From positions 1 to 37,334 of the forward strand of contig JBGVKZ010000018.1 of NCBI GenBank assembly GCA_045124055.1: DNA of 37,334 bases, given 5' to 3'. A program made the translations under genes and the position numbers. Positions 16,475-23,937 of the stretch are shown here, piece by piece. The notes beneath the pieces were generated by a model that ran no database searches, was not told the DNA's origin, and worked only from the letters and a program-made list of their open reading frames with translations. Numbering within the stretch: position 1 is the first letter of the stretch; each line of letters opens with the position of its first letter. This DNA comes from CALZKI01 sp045124055 (lineage in GTDB: Bacteria > Bacillota > Clostridia > Lachnospirales > Lachnospiraceae).

Positions 16475-16565
16475 CTAACCTCGCTGTTCTTATTTTATTA
16501 TATGTTGGATAAATATTCAATGATTATCTACAAAAAATGAATTTCAAGATAGGATTCTTATAATG
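16475..16565 (-). other. 5' untranslated region of the GH13 gene
   Basis: These 91 AT-rich bases lie between the last leader terminator and the GH13 start. I see an AGGT just before the ATG and no further clear hairpin or reading frame. If the terminators upstream are complete, a promoter would have to lie here, but no convincing -35/-10 pair is visible. Confidence 0.4.
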
Positions 16566-16599
16566 AAAAAAACCCTCTTTTAGTTTTTCTAAAAAAGGG
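16566..16599 (-). terminator. Leader terminator/attenuator upstream of GH13
   Basis: CCCTCTTTTAG (16573-16583) pairs with CTAAAAAAGGG (16589-16599) with one mismatch; the minus-strand RNA then runs into seven T. It lies 92 bases before the GH13 ATG and far from ftsH, whose own terminator is at 16845-16887, so it looks like an attenuator in the GH13 leader. Confidence 0.6.
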
Positions 16600-16604
16600 C
16601 AGTT

Positions 16605-16635
16605 AAAAAGACAGTCTATAAAAGGCTGCCTTTTT
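16605..16635 (-). promoter_or_regulatory. Second leader hairpin with a competing partner
   Basis: In minus-strand RNA, AAAAAGGCAG (16635-16626) pairs with CTGTCTTTTT (16614-16605), with one G-U pair, and is itself followed by T. The same GGCAG can instead pair with CTGCC (16602-16598). The latter segment adjoins and partly covers the 5' arm of the terminator at 16566-16599, so the two foldings are mutually exclusive in part. Confidence 0.45.
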
Positions 16636-16704
16636 AGAGAAGGTATTTCTTTCTTATGGGGTATAGCAAAAAACTATATAATGTATTGGGGGGTTACAAG
16701 TAGT

Positions 16705-16733
16705 ATAATAGCACAGGTATACCTATGGGTAAA
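16705..16733 (-). promoter_or_regulatory. Candidate GH13 promoter with internal palindrome
   Basis: TTTACC (16733-16728), a 17-base spacer and TATTAT (16710-16705) on the minus strand. The spacer holds the palindrome AGGTATACCT (16715-16724), well placed for a repressor. A start near 16698 would give a leader of about 225 bases before the GH13 ATG. Confidence 0.5.
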
Positions 16734-16746
16734 TGCAAAGATTTCA

Positions 16747-16838
16747 CAAATATTACAAATTATTGTAATTTGTTTTGTGCATTTTTACCAATTCTAACTT
16801 GTGCAAATACTACAAAAGTCCTCATACATAATTATGTA
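16747..16838. repeat. Cluster of short repeats upstream of the GH13 promoter
   Basis: CAAATAYTACAAA occurs at 16747-16759 and 16804-16816 in the same orientation, 57 bases apart. ATTACAA (16752-16758) and TTGTAAT (16763-16769) form an inverted repeat with a four-base gap. TACATAATTATGTA (16825-16838) is a perfect 14-base palindrome. These could be activator sites for the promoter at 16705-16733. The region is very AT-rich, so some similarity is expected by chance. Confidence 0.35.
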
Positions 16839-16844
16839 ATATAT

Positions 16845-16887
16845 AAAAAAGTCCGTAAGTAAACAAAACACACTCACAGACTTTTTT
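16845..16887 (-). terminator. Terminator of the tilS-hpt-ftsH operon
   Basis: AGTCCGTAAGT (16850-16860) pairs with ACTCACAGACT (16872-16882), with two G-U pairs in the minus-strand RNA, and is flanked by A and T runs on both sides. It lies just after the ftsH stop. Confidence 0.8.
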
Positions 16888-16901
16888 GCATATTATTCAT
16901 T

Positions 16902-18716
16902 TTATTCAAATAATTCTTCAAATTCTTCTCGTGAAATCTTCTCTTTCTCTAATAAGAGAATAGCACATTTTTCTAAAACATCTTTATGCTCTAAAATAAT
17001 ATTCTTTGCTTTATTGTAACAATCATCAATGATTGCCTTCACTTCTTTGTCGATTTCACTAGCAACCAGTTCACTATGACTCTTAGCATGTGCCAAATCA
17101 CGACCAATAAATACTTCATCGTCGTCATCATCATAATTAACAACACCAATGTTTTCAGACATACCGAATCTCGTTACCATTTTTCTGGCAAGCTTCGTAG
17201 CTTTCTTAATATCACTGGACGCACCTGTCGTAATATCATCAAAAACTAATTCCTCTGCGATTCTACCACCCAAAGAAACCATAATTTCCTGAAGCATCTT
17301 ACCCTTTGTTAAGAACATCTCATCTTTTTCAGGTAATGGCATTGTGTAACCGGCAGCTCCGACTCCTGTTGGAATAATAGAAACTGTATACACAGGGCCA
17401 ACATCTGGTAATACGTGGAATAAAATTGCGTGTCCTGCCTCATGGTAAGCAGTAATATTTTTTTCTTTGTCTGAAATAATTCTGCTCTTTTTCTCTGCAC
17501 CAATACCGACTTTAATGAAGGATTTTTTGATATCCTCCTGAACCACATAGCTTCTATCCTCCATTGCGGCACGGATAGCTGCCTCATTTAACAAGTTTTC
17601 AAGGTCAGCTCCTGTAAAACCTGCAGTAGTTTGTGCTACTTGTTTCAAGTCTACATCATCGCCTAAAGGCTTATTTTTCGCATGCACACGTAAAATATCT
17701 TCTCTGCCACCAACATCTGGTGTGCCAACAGTTATTTTACGGTCAAATCGCCCTGGTCTTAAAATAGCTGGGTCCAAAATGTCTACACGGTTTGTAGCTG
17801 CCATAACGATAATTCCGGCATTAACACCAAAACCGTCCATTTCAACTAATAACTGATTCAGTGTCTGTTCTCTTTCGTCGTGACCGCCGCCCATTCCTGT
17901 ACCTCTTTTACGAGCAACCGCATCAATTTCGTCAATGAAAACAATACAAGGGGCATTTTTCTTTGCTGTTTCAAACAAATCTCGAACTCTGGAAGCACCA
18001 ACACCTACGAACATCTCTACAAAATCCGAACCGGAAATGCTGAAAAATGGAACGTGTGCTTCACCGGCAATAGCTTTTGCCAGTAACGTTTTACCTGTTC
18101 CCGGAGGGCCTTCTAATAAAACTCCTTTTGGTATTCTGGCACCGACTTTTGTAAATTTATTAGGGTCCCGAAGGAATTCTACAATTTCTTCTAAATCCTG
18201 CTTTTCTTCTTTTAAACCGGCAACTTCCTTAAAGGTAATCTGTTCTTCGCCATTTGCCATTTTTGCACGGCTCTTACCAAAATTCATCATCTTAGCATTA
18301 GCACTATTTCCGCCACCAGAATTTCTGGCAGAAAACATAAGGAAAATTAGAACTGCTGCTATGGCAATAATTAAAATTGGCAAGACATTATTTAAAAACC
18401 AATTTTCCCTCGGTATATCCAAAATTTTTGGCTCAATTCCAGCCTCACGTATCGTATCTTCTAAAGCTGTTACATCTGTGACATAAAGGGTTTTCACATC
18501 TCCGTCTTTTAACTGAATAGTCAGCGTACCCGTTGGCGTCTCACCATTAGGCTGTATTTTTACCGCCGTTACCTCTTTAGCCTCTAAATCCGCAAGTAAT
18601 TGCGATTTGGAATAATTCGTATCAACATTATTCCAAAAACTCATACAAATTGTTAGTCCAAGTAAAAGTAAAATGAAAAAAATCGATGGACTAATTCCTC
18701 TTTTCTCTTTATCCAA
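16902..18716 (-). CDS. ftsH: ATP-dependent zinc metalloprotease FtsH
   Basis: A 604-residue membrane AAA protease for membrane-protein quality control and regulated proteolysis. Two helices (about 10-27 and 110-128) flank a small extracytoplasmic domain. The AAA module has Walker A GPPGTGKT (203-210), Walker B FIDEID (260-265), and the second region of homology around ATNR...RPGRFD (307-325). The zinc site HEAGH is at 425-429. A run of five aspartates (YDDDDDEVF) sits in the C-terminal part. GGAGG precedes the ATG by nine bases. It is last in the tilS-hpt-ftsH unit, as in many Firmicutes. Confidence 0.97.
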   Translation of the reverse strand: MDKEKRGISPSIFFILLLLGLTICMSFWNNVDTNYSKSQLLADLEAKEVTAVKIQPNGETPTGTLTIQLKDGDVKTLYVTDVTALEDTIREAGIEPKILDIPRENWFLNNVLPILIIAIAAVLIFLMFSARNSGGGNSANAKMMNFGKSRAKMANGEEQITFKEVAGLKEEKQDLEEIVEFLRDPNKFTKVGARIPKGVLLEGPPGTGKTLLAKAIAGEAHVPFFSISGSDFVEMFVGVGASRVRDLFETAKKNAPCIVFIDEIDAVARKRGTGMGGGHDEREQTLNQLLVEMDGFGVNAGIIVMAATNRVDILDPAILRPGRFDRKITVGTPDVGGREDILRVHAKNKPLGDDVDLKQVAQTTAGFTGADLENLLNEAAIRAAMEDRSYVVQEDIKKSFIKVGIGAEKKSRIISDKEKNITAYHEAGHAILFHVLPDVGPVYTVSIIPTGVGAAGYTMPLPEKDEMFLTKGKMLQEIMVSLGGRIAEELVFDDITTGASSDIKKATKLARKMVTRFGMSENIGVVNYDDDDDEVFIGRDLAHAKSHSELVASEIDKEVKAIIDDCYNKAKNIILEHKDVLEKCAILLLEKEKISREEFEELFE

Positions 18717-18745
18717 AATATCCTCCTTTTGAACATCTATACAGA

Positions 18746-19273
18746 TTATTCAAATTCAACAACTCCAATGTATGGTAAATTGCGATAATGCTGGTCATAA
18801 TCCAGACCATAACCAACAATAAATTTGTCTGGCACTTGGAAAGCTGTATAATCGATATTTACATCTACCACACGTCTTTCCGGTTTATCTAAAAGTGTGC
18901 AAAGTTTAAGACTTGCCGGTTTTCTATCTTTTAACATCTCCATTAAGTAGCTTAATGTTCTTCCAGAATCAATAATGTCTTCTACAACAATAACGTCTTT
19001 TCCTGCCAAAGATTCGTCTAAATCCTTAACAATTTTTACAATACCACTGGATTTTGTATCTCCTCCATAGCTAGATACAGACATAAAATCTATGGATACC
19101 GGAATAGAAATTCTCTTTGCCAGTTCACACATAAAAAAGCTGCCGCCCTTTAATACACAAACTAAATGCACAGATTTTCCTGCATAATCTTTAGAAATCT
19201 TATCGCCAATTTCCTGAATCTTTTTGTCTACTTCGTCTTCTGATAAAAGAACACTAATATGATGTTTTTCCAT
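18746..19273 (-). CDS. hpt: Hypoxanthine phosphoribosyltransferase
   Basis: A 175-residue purine salvage enzyme that joins hypoxanthine or guanine to PRPP. LKGGSFF (41-47) is the pyrophosphate-binding loop and VIVVEDIIDSGRTL (94-107) is the PRPP motif. The C-terminal part carries KFIVGYGLDYDQHYRNLPY, typical of the family. Its GGAGG lies inside the end of tilS, and the ATG follows the tilS stop by one base, so the genes are coupled. Confidence 0.96.
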   Translation of the reverse strand: MEKHHISVLLSEDEVDKKIQEIGDKISKDYAGKSVHLVCVLKGGSFFMCELAKRISIPVSIDFMSVSSYGGDTKSSGIVKIVKDLDESLAGKDVIVVEDIIDSGRTLSYLMEMLKDRKPASLKLCTLLDKPERRVVDVNIDYTAFQVPDKFIVGYGLDYDQHYRNLPYIGVVEFE

Positions 19274-19274
19274 C

Positions 19275-20636
19275 TTATAGACCTCCTTCGTATTTTACTT
19301 CTAAAATGTTTTTTGTTTCGTTACTAACTTTATAATATTCACTGATTCTTTTTCCAATAACCCATAAAATGTGTGAGCCATCTGCTAAAAGCAATCGTTC
19401 ATCACGTTTATCTGCCGGAATTTTTTCATCAATAAAATATCGGTTTATACTTTTTTTATGCTGCCCGCTTTGCACCATAAAAAAATCCCCTTTTTGTCTT
19501 GTACGAACTACTAAAGACCCATTTATTTTATCATAATCAAACCACTTCGTATATGTCTTTTCAGGGACTATTGTATCAGGCATTTTAGCAGAAAATACCT
19601 GAAAAGTAAATCCTTTTGCCTCTTTCAGACTACTAATATAAGTACTCTTTTCTTCTTGGTCCTTTTTTCTTAGAAGAATTACTTTATTATATTCTGTTTT
19701 TGCCTGTAAATCATATGGCAAATCTACAGATTTCATACCACTTTTTTTAAATAATGATAAAACAGACTCTATATGCTTACTGGTAATATCCTTTTTACTC
19801 CCAGATAAGCGTTCTATTGCCCTATAAAGAACCCTTTTTTTCATAAAAATGTGCAAAGCATCAAATTTCGCTTTATCTATTTCACACTTTGTAAGACCAG
19901 CATCTTCCAAAATCACATTTTCATATTCCATTTGCACCTGAAAAGAGATATATTCTTCCTGCTGACGTAAAAGACAAGAGGTGTTATAAACGTGAGAAAC
20001 ACTGCCCTTTGCAATTTCTTCCTCTACATAAGGTAAGATATGATTTCTGATTTTGTTTCTTGTATAATCATCTGTCAAATTTGTCTTATCTATACAATAA
20101 TTGATGCAATTTTTTTCCAAATAATCTTCAATTTCTTTTCTGGTAAAACAAAGAATGGGACGGATAATGTTGTTATTTTTCGGGCTGATACCTAAAAGTC
20201 CCACACTTCCACTTCCCCTAAATAAGTGAAACAGAACCGTTTCTGCTAGGTCGTTCTGATTGTGAGCTACTACAATTTTTCCTTTTTCTCCTCCCAAAGC
20301 TTCCGAAAAAGCATCATATCTGACTTTTCTTCCGGCTTCCTCTGTTGACATACCCCATTTTTTTGCTAATTCTTTTACAGGGTATTCTTTCAAAATGAAA
20401 GGTAACTCATATTTCTGACATAAATTTCTTACAAATTCTGCATCTAAACCGGCTTCCTGTCTTATCATATGATTAATATGCACAACTGTAATATCCAGAG
20501 ACTTTTCTTTCCTATATTTGCACAACAAAGATAGGAGGCACACGGAATCAGCACCTCCTGAAACACCAACGACTAATTTATCATTTTCCCGGATTAATTC
20601 ATTCTCCTCAATAAATTGTACAAATCTCCGATACAT
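19275..20636 (-). CDS. tilS: tRNA(Ile)-lysidine synthase
   Basis: This enzyme modifies C34 of the tRNA-Ile that reads AUA, using lysine and ATP. The PP-loop SGGADS is at residues 26-31 (LVVGVSGGADSVCL). The N-terminal ATPase domain is followed by a linker and the C-terminal tRNA-binding domain, giving a 453-residue protein of normal length. The frame opens at a TTG (20648), but the ATG at 20636 is preferred because GGAG lies six bases upstream, and that TTG overlaps this RBS. A good promoter lies at 20670-20698. Confidence 0.94.
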   Translation of the reverse strand: MYRRFVQFIEENELIRENDKLVVGVSGGADSVCLLSLLCKYRKEKSLDITVVHINHMIRQEAGLDAEFVRNLCQKYELPFILKEYPVKELAKKWGMSTEEAGRKVRYDAFSEALGGEKGKIVVAHNQNDLAETVLFHLFRGSGSVGLLGISPKNNNIIRPILCFTRKEIEDYLEKNCINYCIDKTNLTDDYTRNKIRNHILPYVEEEIAKGSVSHVYNTSCLLRQQEEYISFQVQMEYENVILEDAGLTKCEIDKAKFDALHIFMKKRVLYRAIERLSGSKKDITSKHIESVLSLFKKSGMKSVDLPYDLQAKTEYNKVILLRKKDQEEKSTYISSLKEAKGFTFQVFSAKMPDTIVPEKTYTKWFDYDKINGSLVVRTRQKGDFFMVQSGQHKKSINRYFIDEKIPADKRDERLLLADGSHILWVIGKRISEYYKVSNETKNILEVKYEGGL

Positions 20637-20669
20637 ATCTTTCTCCAAGGAATTTTTGTCTTACTTGAT

Positions 20670-20698
20670 AATATATCGAATATTTCTCTAAAAATCAA
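20670..20698 (-). promoter_or_regulatory. Promoter of tilS-hpt-ftsH
   Basis: TTGATT (20698-20693), a 17-base spacer and TATATT (20675-20670) on the minus strand, in the 90-base gap after spoIIE. This gives the housekeeping genes a promoter separate from spoIIE. Confidence 0.65.
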
Positions 20699-20726
20699 TG
20701 TTTTCAAAATATTTGTAATGGTGTTT

Positions 20727-21914
20727 TTATGGCGATACACAAAGTTTGGCTACAAGTATCGTCATATCATCTCTAATTTTTCCATTACAAATGCGTATTA
20801 CATAATTGAGCAAGTGATTTGCCATTTCTTTTGCAGAAAGGCTGTCCATTGCACATAAGAAATCATAAATTCCATCTTCTCCTATAACTTGTCCCAGACC
20901 TTCTAAAACCCCGTCAGAAAGCATAATAATATAGTCTTCCTCTTGGAGTTTTCGCCGGATGATTTCCGGCTCCATATCAACAAAAATTCCAAGGGGCAAG
21001 TTTCCTGCAACAATTTTGTCTACCATATTGTCCCTTTTAATAAAAGAAACTGTAGCTCCAACCTTTGCAAAAGAACAATTTCCCGTATATAAATCAATGT
21101 CACAAATATCCAAAGTAGACATATTTTTATTTTCCACCCCGGAAGCTAATGTACCATTAATTAATTTCATTGTTTTCTCTAATGGGTATCCTGCCTCTAA
21201 GAAACGTTCTGCCAGTTCTATAACTAACTCGCTATCTGCCATAGCCTTATCTCCCGACCCCATTCCGTCAGACAAAAGCAAAGAGAATCTTCCCTTTTCA
21301 TCTTCCGAAAAGCCATAGCTATCTCCTGACAATCGTTCGGTTTCTTTTACCGCCCTTGCAACGCCTGTTTCTATGGAAAACATAGGCTTTAATATAAAGG
21401 TAAAATGAGAAAATTCTTCCATTAGATAAAGTGGCGAACTTTCCACCGGTACAAATTCGTGATTTAAAACACCTGAAAAGATTTTAGCCACCTTCCCAGA
21501 TGAAAAACTACCTTTTCCCATATAGGCTAAGTCTACGCTTACCTGAATAACTCCATCCTCACTTTCGGTATAGCAAAACTTGTCCATTAAAATATGATGA
21601 TTTTTGAGAAAATGATTCAACGTCTTTTTTTGCTTCGTTGTTAACTCCTTAACGGTAACGTTTTCATCGGCTACATAACACAAAATGTCTGCTAAACCGT
21701 TAATATGTTCTGCCAATACCTCTCTATTTTCATATAGGCGTCGTTTTACTATGTATTCCTGTCTGCTTTCGTCTTCTTTATATCCTTTGTCTGCATCGTT
21801 ATAAGTCTTAGCCAAATCTCGAAAACTTTTTGCATATAGAATAAGCTTTTGCTTTCCAAAATCGCTGACCAATTCTACTTTTGCATCACCATTTTCCTGT
21901 ATCTTTCTTCTCAT
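20727..21914 (-). CDS. spoIIE: SpoIIE-like PP2C phosphatase lacking the membrane domain
   Basis: SpoIIE dephosphorylates the anti-anti-sigma factor SpoIIAA and so activates SigF in the forespore. The C-terminal half (about 190-392) is a PP2C phosphatase with SGDSYG (195-200), LLSDGMGSGDKA (213-224), a second SDGV, and RDDMT near the end. Residues 1-190 resemble the SpoIIE central region. Bacillus SpoIIE is about 827 residues with ten N-terminal helices; this protein is 395 residues with none, and only 154 bases separate it from divIC, so the membrane part is not nearby. The position between divIC and tilS supports orthology. Confidence 0.85.
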   Translation of the reverse strand: MRRKIQENGDAKVELVSDFGKQKLILYAKSFRDLAKTYNDADKGYKEDESRQEYIVKRRLYENREVLAEHINGLADILCYVADENVTVKELTTKQKKTLNHFLKNHHILMDKFCYTESEDGVIQVSVDLAYMGKGSFSSGKVAKIFSGVLNHEFVPVESSPLYLMEEFSHFTFILKPMFSIETGVARAVKETERLSGDSYGFSEDEKGRFSLLLSDGMGSGDKAMADSELVIELAERFLEAGYPLEKTMKLINGTLASGVENKNMSTLDICDIDLYTGNCSFAKVGATVSFIKRDNMVDKIVAGNLPLGIFVDMEPEIIRRKLQEEDYIIMLSDGVLEGLGQVIGEDGIYDFLCAMDSLSAKEMANHLLNYVIRICNGKIRDDMTILVAKLCVSP

Positions 21915-21961
21915 ATTCTAATCCTGCCTTTTAAAATAAAACATACTCTCTGTAAAGGCTG

Positions 21962-21994
21962 ATTATACTAAACTAAAAAAGCATATTTTGTCAA
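21962..21994 (-). promoter_or_regulatory. spoIIE promoter with 21-bp spacer
   Basis: A consensus TTGACA (21994-21989) and a consensus TATAAT (21967-21962) on the minus strand are separated by exactly 21 bases instead of 17. Bacillus spoIIE is known to use a SigA promoter with such long spacing, activated by Spo0A. The TTTTGACAAAAT around the -35 is one mismatch from the 0A-box core TTCGACA. Activation by Spo0A here is an inference. Confidence 0.65.
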
Positions 21995-22035
21995 AAGGGG
22001 TGGCAAAAGCAAGTTTATTCATCGCAAAATTTCCA

Positions 22036-22070
22036 CAAAAAAATAGTGCAACTTATGTGCACTATTTTTT
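22036..22070 (-). terminator. Terminator of the rqcP-yabP-yabQ-divIC operon
   Basis: AAATAGTGCA (22041-22050) pairs perfectly with TGCACTATTT (22058-22067), with A and T runs on both sides. It overlaps the divIC stop codon. Confidence 0.85.
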
Positions 22071-22392
22071 ACTCATCTTCTTTTATAAATACAATTTCGT
22101 CTTCGTAAACAAGTCCCAACTTTTCCCTTGCAGTATCTTCTACAAATTCGTCGGTTTCCACATACTCTTTGTATTCCTCAATTTCCTCTTTACGCTGTTC
22201 TTCTTCCGCAATCTGTTCATTCAGACTATCTATTTTTTCCTGTTTCTGATTAAGTTCAATCTTCATCTCCCGAGCTCTGTACCCAACAATTATCGCCATA
22301 ACAATGACTACCACCGTAATCAAAATCATACTCATACGATTGTGGGTATTTCTCTGAAATGCAGGTTTTCTCCTTCCATTATTCGTTGCCAT
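22069..22392 (-). CDS. divIC: Septum formation initiator DivIC/FtsB family
   Basis: A 107-residue bitopic division protein. A basic cytoplasmic tail precedes one helix (about 20-38), followed by a charged coiled coil (about 40-78) and the family C-terminal segment VEDTAREKLGLVYEDEIVF (84-102). Partners would be FtsL and DivIB/FtsQ in the divisome. It is last in an operon with yabP and yabQ, as in Bacillus. Confidence 0.92.
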   Translation of the reverse strand: MATNNGRRKPAFQRNTHNRMSMILITVVVIVMAIIVGYRAREMKIELNQKQEKIDSLNEQIAEEEQRKEEIEEYKEYVETDEFVEDTAREKLGLVYEDEIVFIKEDE

Positions 22393-22415
22393 AAAATCTC
22401 CTTTACAAACAACAG

Positions 22416-22904
22416 TTATCGTTTACATAATGTTATTTTAAGCATTTTTAAGGCAAGCGTCAACTTCTTTTTTAAAAGCCTGAAAAAACTATGACTTCTT
22501 TTCTTTATGTAACGTAAAAACTTCCGAATTTTCTTTGCTAGAAATACAAATGGTTTTAAGAAAAAGGATAAAATTTTCTGTATCACCCAAATAATTTTTG
22601 AAAGTACATAGGAAATTCCCTGTACGAGCCACTTGCTTATAGTGAGCTTATAGGTTAGCATACCAATTCCTACCCCTAATGCCATATACCACCTCATATG
22701 TCCGTTACCAATTTCATAGAGGTGCTCAAATACAAAAATTGCACAAAATATCCAGTAGCAAAAATCTTCTATGTATATAAAGAAATTTTTATGCTTTACA
22801 AGTCTTCTGAAGATAGCTATTACATCATAGACAATTCCAAGCTCCACGCCCCACAAAATTGCATAGCCTATATGCATAGACTCTATATAAATGTCCTGAC
22901 TCAT
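22416..22904 (-). CDS. yabQ: Spore cortex biosynthesis protein YabQ
   Basis: A 162-residue membrane protein. Several hydrophobic segments fill residues about 10-120, with GVELGIVYDVIAIFRRL near residues 19-35 typical of YabQ, and the C-terminal 40 residues are very basic. YabQ is needed for cortex formation in Bacillus and acts in the mother-cell outer forespore membrane. It follows yabP by six bases. Confidence 0.9.
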   Translation of the reverse strand: MSQDIYIESMHIGYAILWGVELGIVYDVIAIFRRLVKHKNFFIYIEDFCYWIFCAIFVFEHLYEIGNGHMRWYMALGVGIGMLTYKLTISKWLVQGISYVLSKIIWVIQKILSFFLKPFVFLAKKIRKFLRYIKKRSHSFFRLLKKKLTLALKMLKITLCKR

Positions 22905-22910
22905 ACACGC

Positions 22911-23201
22911 CTACTTAAAGAGTTTATTTAAAATTGATTCGCCCTTTTTTGTAAAAGAATCCTGCTCCGAATAAGTTAAGCTATCTATTTTTCCTTCTAC
23001 GTCCACTTCTCCTTTTGCCAAATCAAGATGACCTATATGTAAATCAGAACCCTTCATCATTAACATTCCAAGTTCTGTTTCTAGTAGTACTTCCTTAGCA
23101 TCAAAACTTAATACATCATTTACACCTGTGACACTACAGTTTCTTCGATTATTCATCGTAATCTTGTGTGTCTTTTTATTTAAGTTATTCAAATCTTCCA
23201 T
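22911..23201 (-). CDS. yabP: Sporulation protein YabP
   Basis: A 96-residue soluble protein of the YabP/YqfC family, with RNCSVTGVNDVLSFDAKEVLL near residues 19-39 and MKGSDLHIGHLDLAKGEVDVEGKI near 49-72. In Bacillus yabP is a SigE-controlled sporulation gene next to yabQ. An upstream ATG (23216) is in frame, but the one at 23201 is preferred because GGGGGA lies seven bases before it. A TATAAT lies in the gap after rqcP, so a separate sporulation promoter is possible. Confidence 0.9.
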   Translation of the reverse strand: MEDLNNLNKKTHKITMNNRRNCSVTGVNDVLSFDAKEVLLETELGMLMMKGSDLHIGHLDLAKGEVDVEGKIDSLTYSEQDSFTKKGESILNKLFK

Positions 23202-23249
23202 AAAAAAATCCCCCATATAATTTCTTATAGATTATATTAGGGGATAGCC

Positions 23250-23489
23250 TTAAATATACCTGAATAATTCTTTTGCTTCGTCTTTTTTTGTAGTGTCCTG
23301 AATGTCTAAAACTTCTACCTTAACTTCTTTATTACCAAATTGAATTGTAATAATATCACCAACTTTTACATTACTTGACGCCTTTGCTACTTTATCATTA
23401 ATAAGGACTCTGCCTCCGTCGCAAGCTTCATTTGCCACCGTACGTCTTTTAATTAGTCTTGATACTTTTAAATATTTATCTAATCTCAT
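23250..23489 (-). CDS. rqcP: S4-domain RNA-binding protein RqcP (YabO)
   Basis: A 79-residue S4 RNA-binding protein. The S4 fold spans about 1-55 (MRLDKYLKVSRLIKRR, then GGRVLINDKVAKASSNVKVGD). RqcP works with RqcH in C-terminal alanine tailing during ribosome-associated quality control. GGAG lies six bases upstream of the ATG. It starts a probable operon with yabP, yabQ and divIC. HslR (Hsp15) is the related alternative, but length and gene order favour RqcP. Confidence 0.92.
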   Translation of the reverse strand: MRLDKYLKVSRLIKRRTVANEACDGGRVLINDKVAKASSNVKVGDIITIQFGNKEVKVEVLDIQDTTKKDEAKELFRYI

Positions 23490-23524
23490 ACATTCTCCTG
23501 TTTCGTTAATGAAATCATTATAAA

Positions 23525-23557
23525 ATAAAAAGAACCCGTAGCATAGCCACAGGTTCC
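23525..23557 (-). terminator. Terminator of hup
   Basis: GAACCCGTAGC (23532-23542) pairs with GCCACAGGTTC (23546-23556), with two G-U pairs in the minus-strand RNA, followed by T on the minus strand. It isolates hup from rqcP. Confidence 0.85.
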
Positions 23558-23569
23558 AAAAGATTTGAA

Positions 23570-23845
23570 TTAAGCGTTAATCATATCTTTTAATGCTTTA
23601 CCAGCTTTGAATTTTGGAGCTTTTGAAGCTGCAATTTTCATAACTTCGCCAGTCTGAGGATTTCTACCTTCTCTAGCTTCTCTCTTAGCTACTTCAAATG
23701 TACCGAAACCTACTAACTGTACTTTTTCATCTTTTTTTAATTCTGCTGCTACTACATCTGTAAAAGCTTTTAATGCTGCTTCAGCATCTTTTTTTGTTAA
23801 TCCAGCCTGTTCAGCCATAGCTGCTACTAATTCTGTCTTGTTCAT
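23570..23845 (-). CDS. hup: HU family DNA-binding protein
   Basis: A 91-residue nucleoid protein. The DNA-binding arm GFGTFEVAKREAREGRNPQTG spans residues 46-66, and the helical dimer part precedes it. The frame is open further upstream, but those codons lie in the promoter and leader; the ATG at 23845 has GAGGAGGAG seven bases before it and gives the standard HU length. It has its own strong promoter (23909-23937) and terminator, so it is an independent, probably highly expressed gene inserted in the mazG-ftsH block. Confidence 0.97.
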   Translation of the reverse strand: MNKTELVAAMAEQAGLTKKDAEAALKAFTDVVAAELKKDEKVQLVGFGTFEVAKREAREGRNPQTGEVMKIAASKAPKFKAGKALKDMINA

Positions 23846-23908
23846 TATTGAACTCCTCCTCTTGAAATGAGTTTTCATAGTTACGTCGTTTTTAAAACGC
23901 CTAAAACT

Positions 23909-23937
23909 GTTATAGTGGATTTTACCGCTTTTGTCAA
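23909..23937 (-). promoter_or_regulatory. Promoter of hup
   Basis: TTGACA (23937-23932), a 17-base spacer and TATAAC (23914-23909) on the minus strand. The mazG stop codon TGA is part of the -35 box. The leader of about 60 bases contains CGTTTT/AAAACG, a short self-complementary stretch. Confidence 0.85.

Noticed and set aside
17935..18486. 183-codon open frame on the plus strand
   Set aside because: It lies fully antisense to the ftsH coding region, has no ribosome binding site, and its translation is low in recognisable features. It is a shadow of the ftsH codon pattern.
21988..22494. 168-codon open frame on the plus strand across divIC and yabQ
   Set aside because: It is antisense to divIC and part of yabQ, crosses their terminator, and is rich in Phe, Ile and Asn as expected from the reverse of Lys-rich coding. 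The minus-strand genes are certain.
23221..23249. Possible SigE promoter before yabP
   Set aside because: A TATAAT and an upstream GTATATT are present, but the spacing is longer than the SigE consensus and the -10 matches poorly, so I did not list it as a feature.
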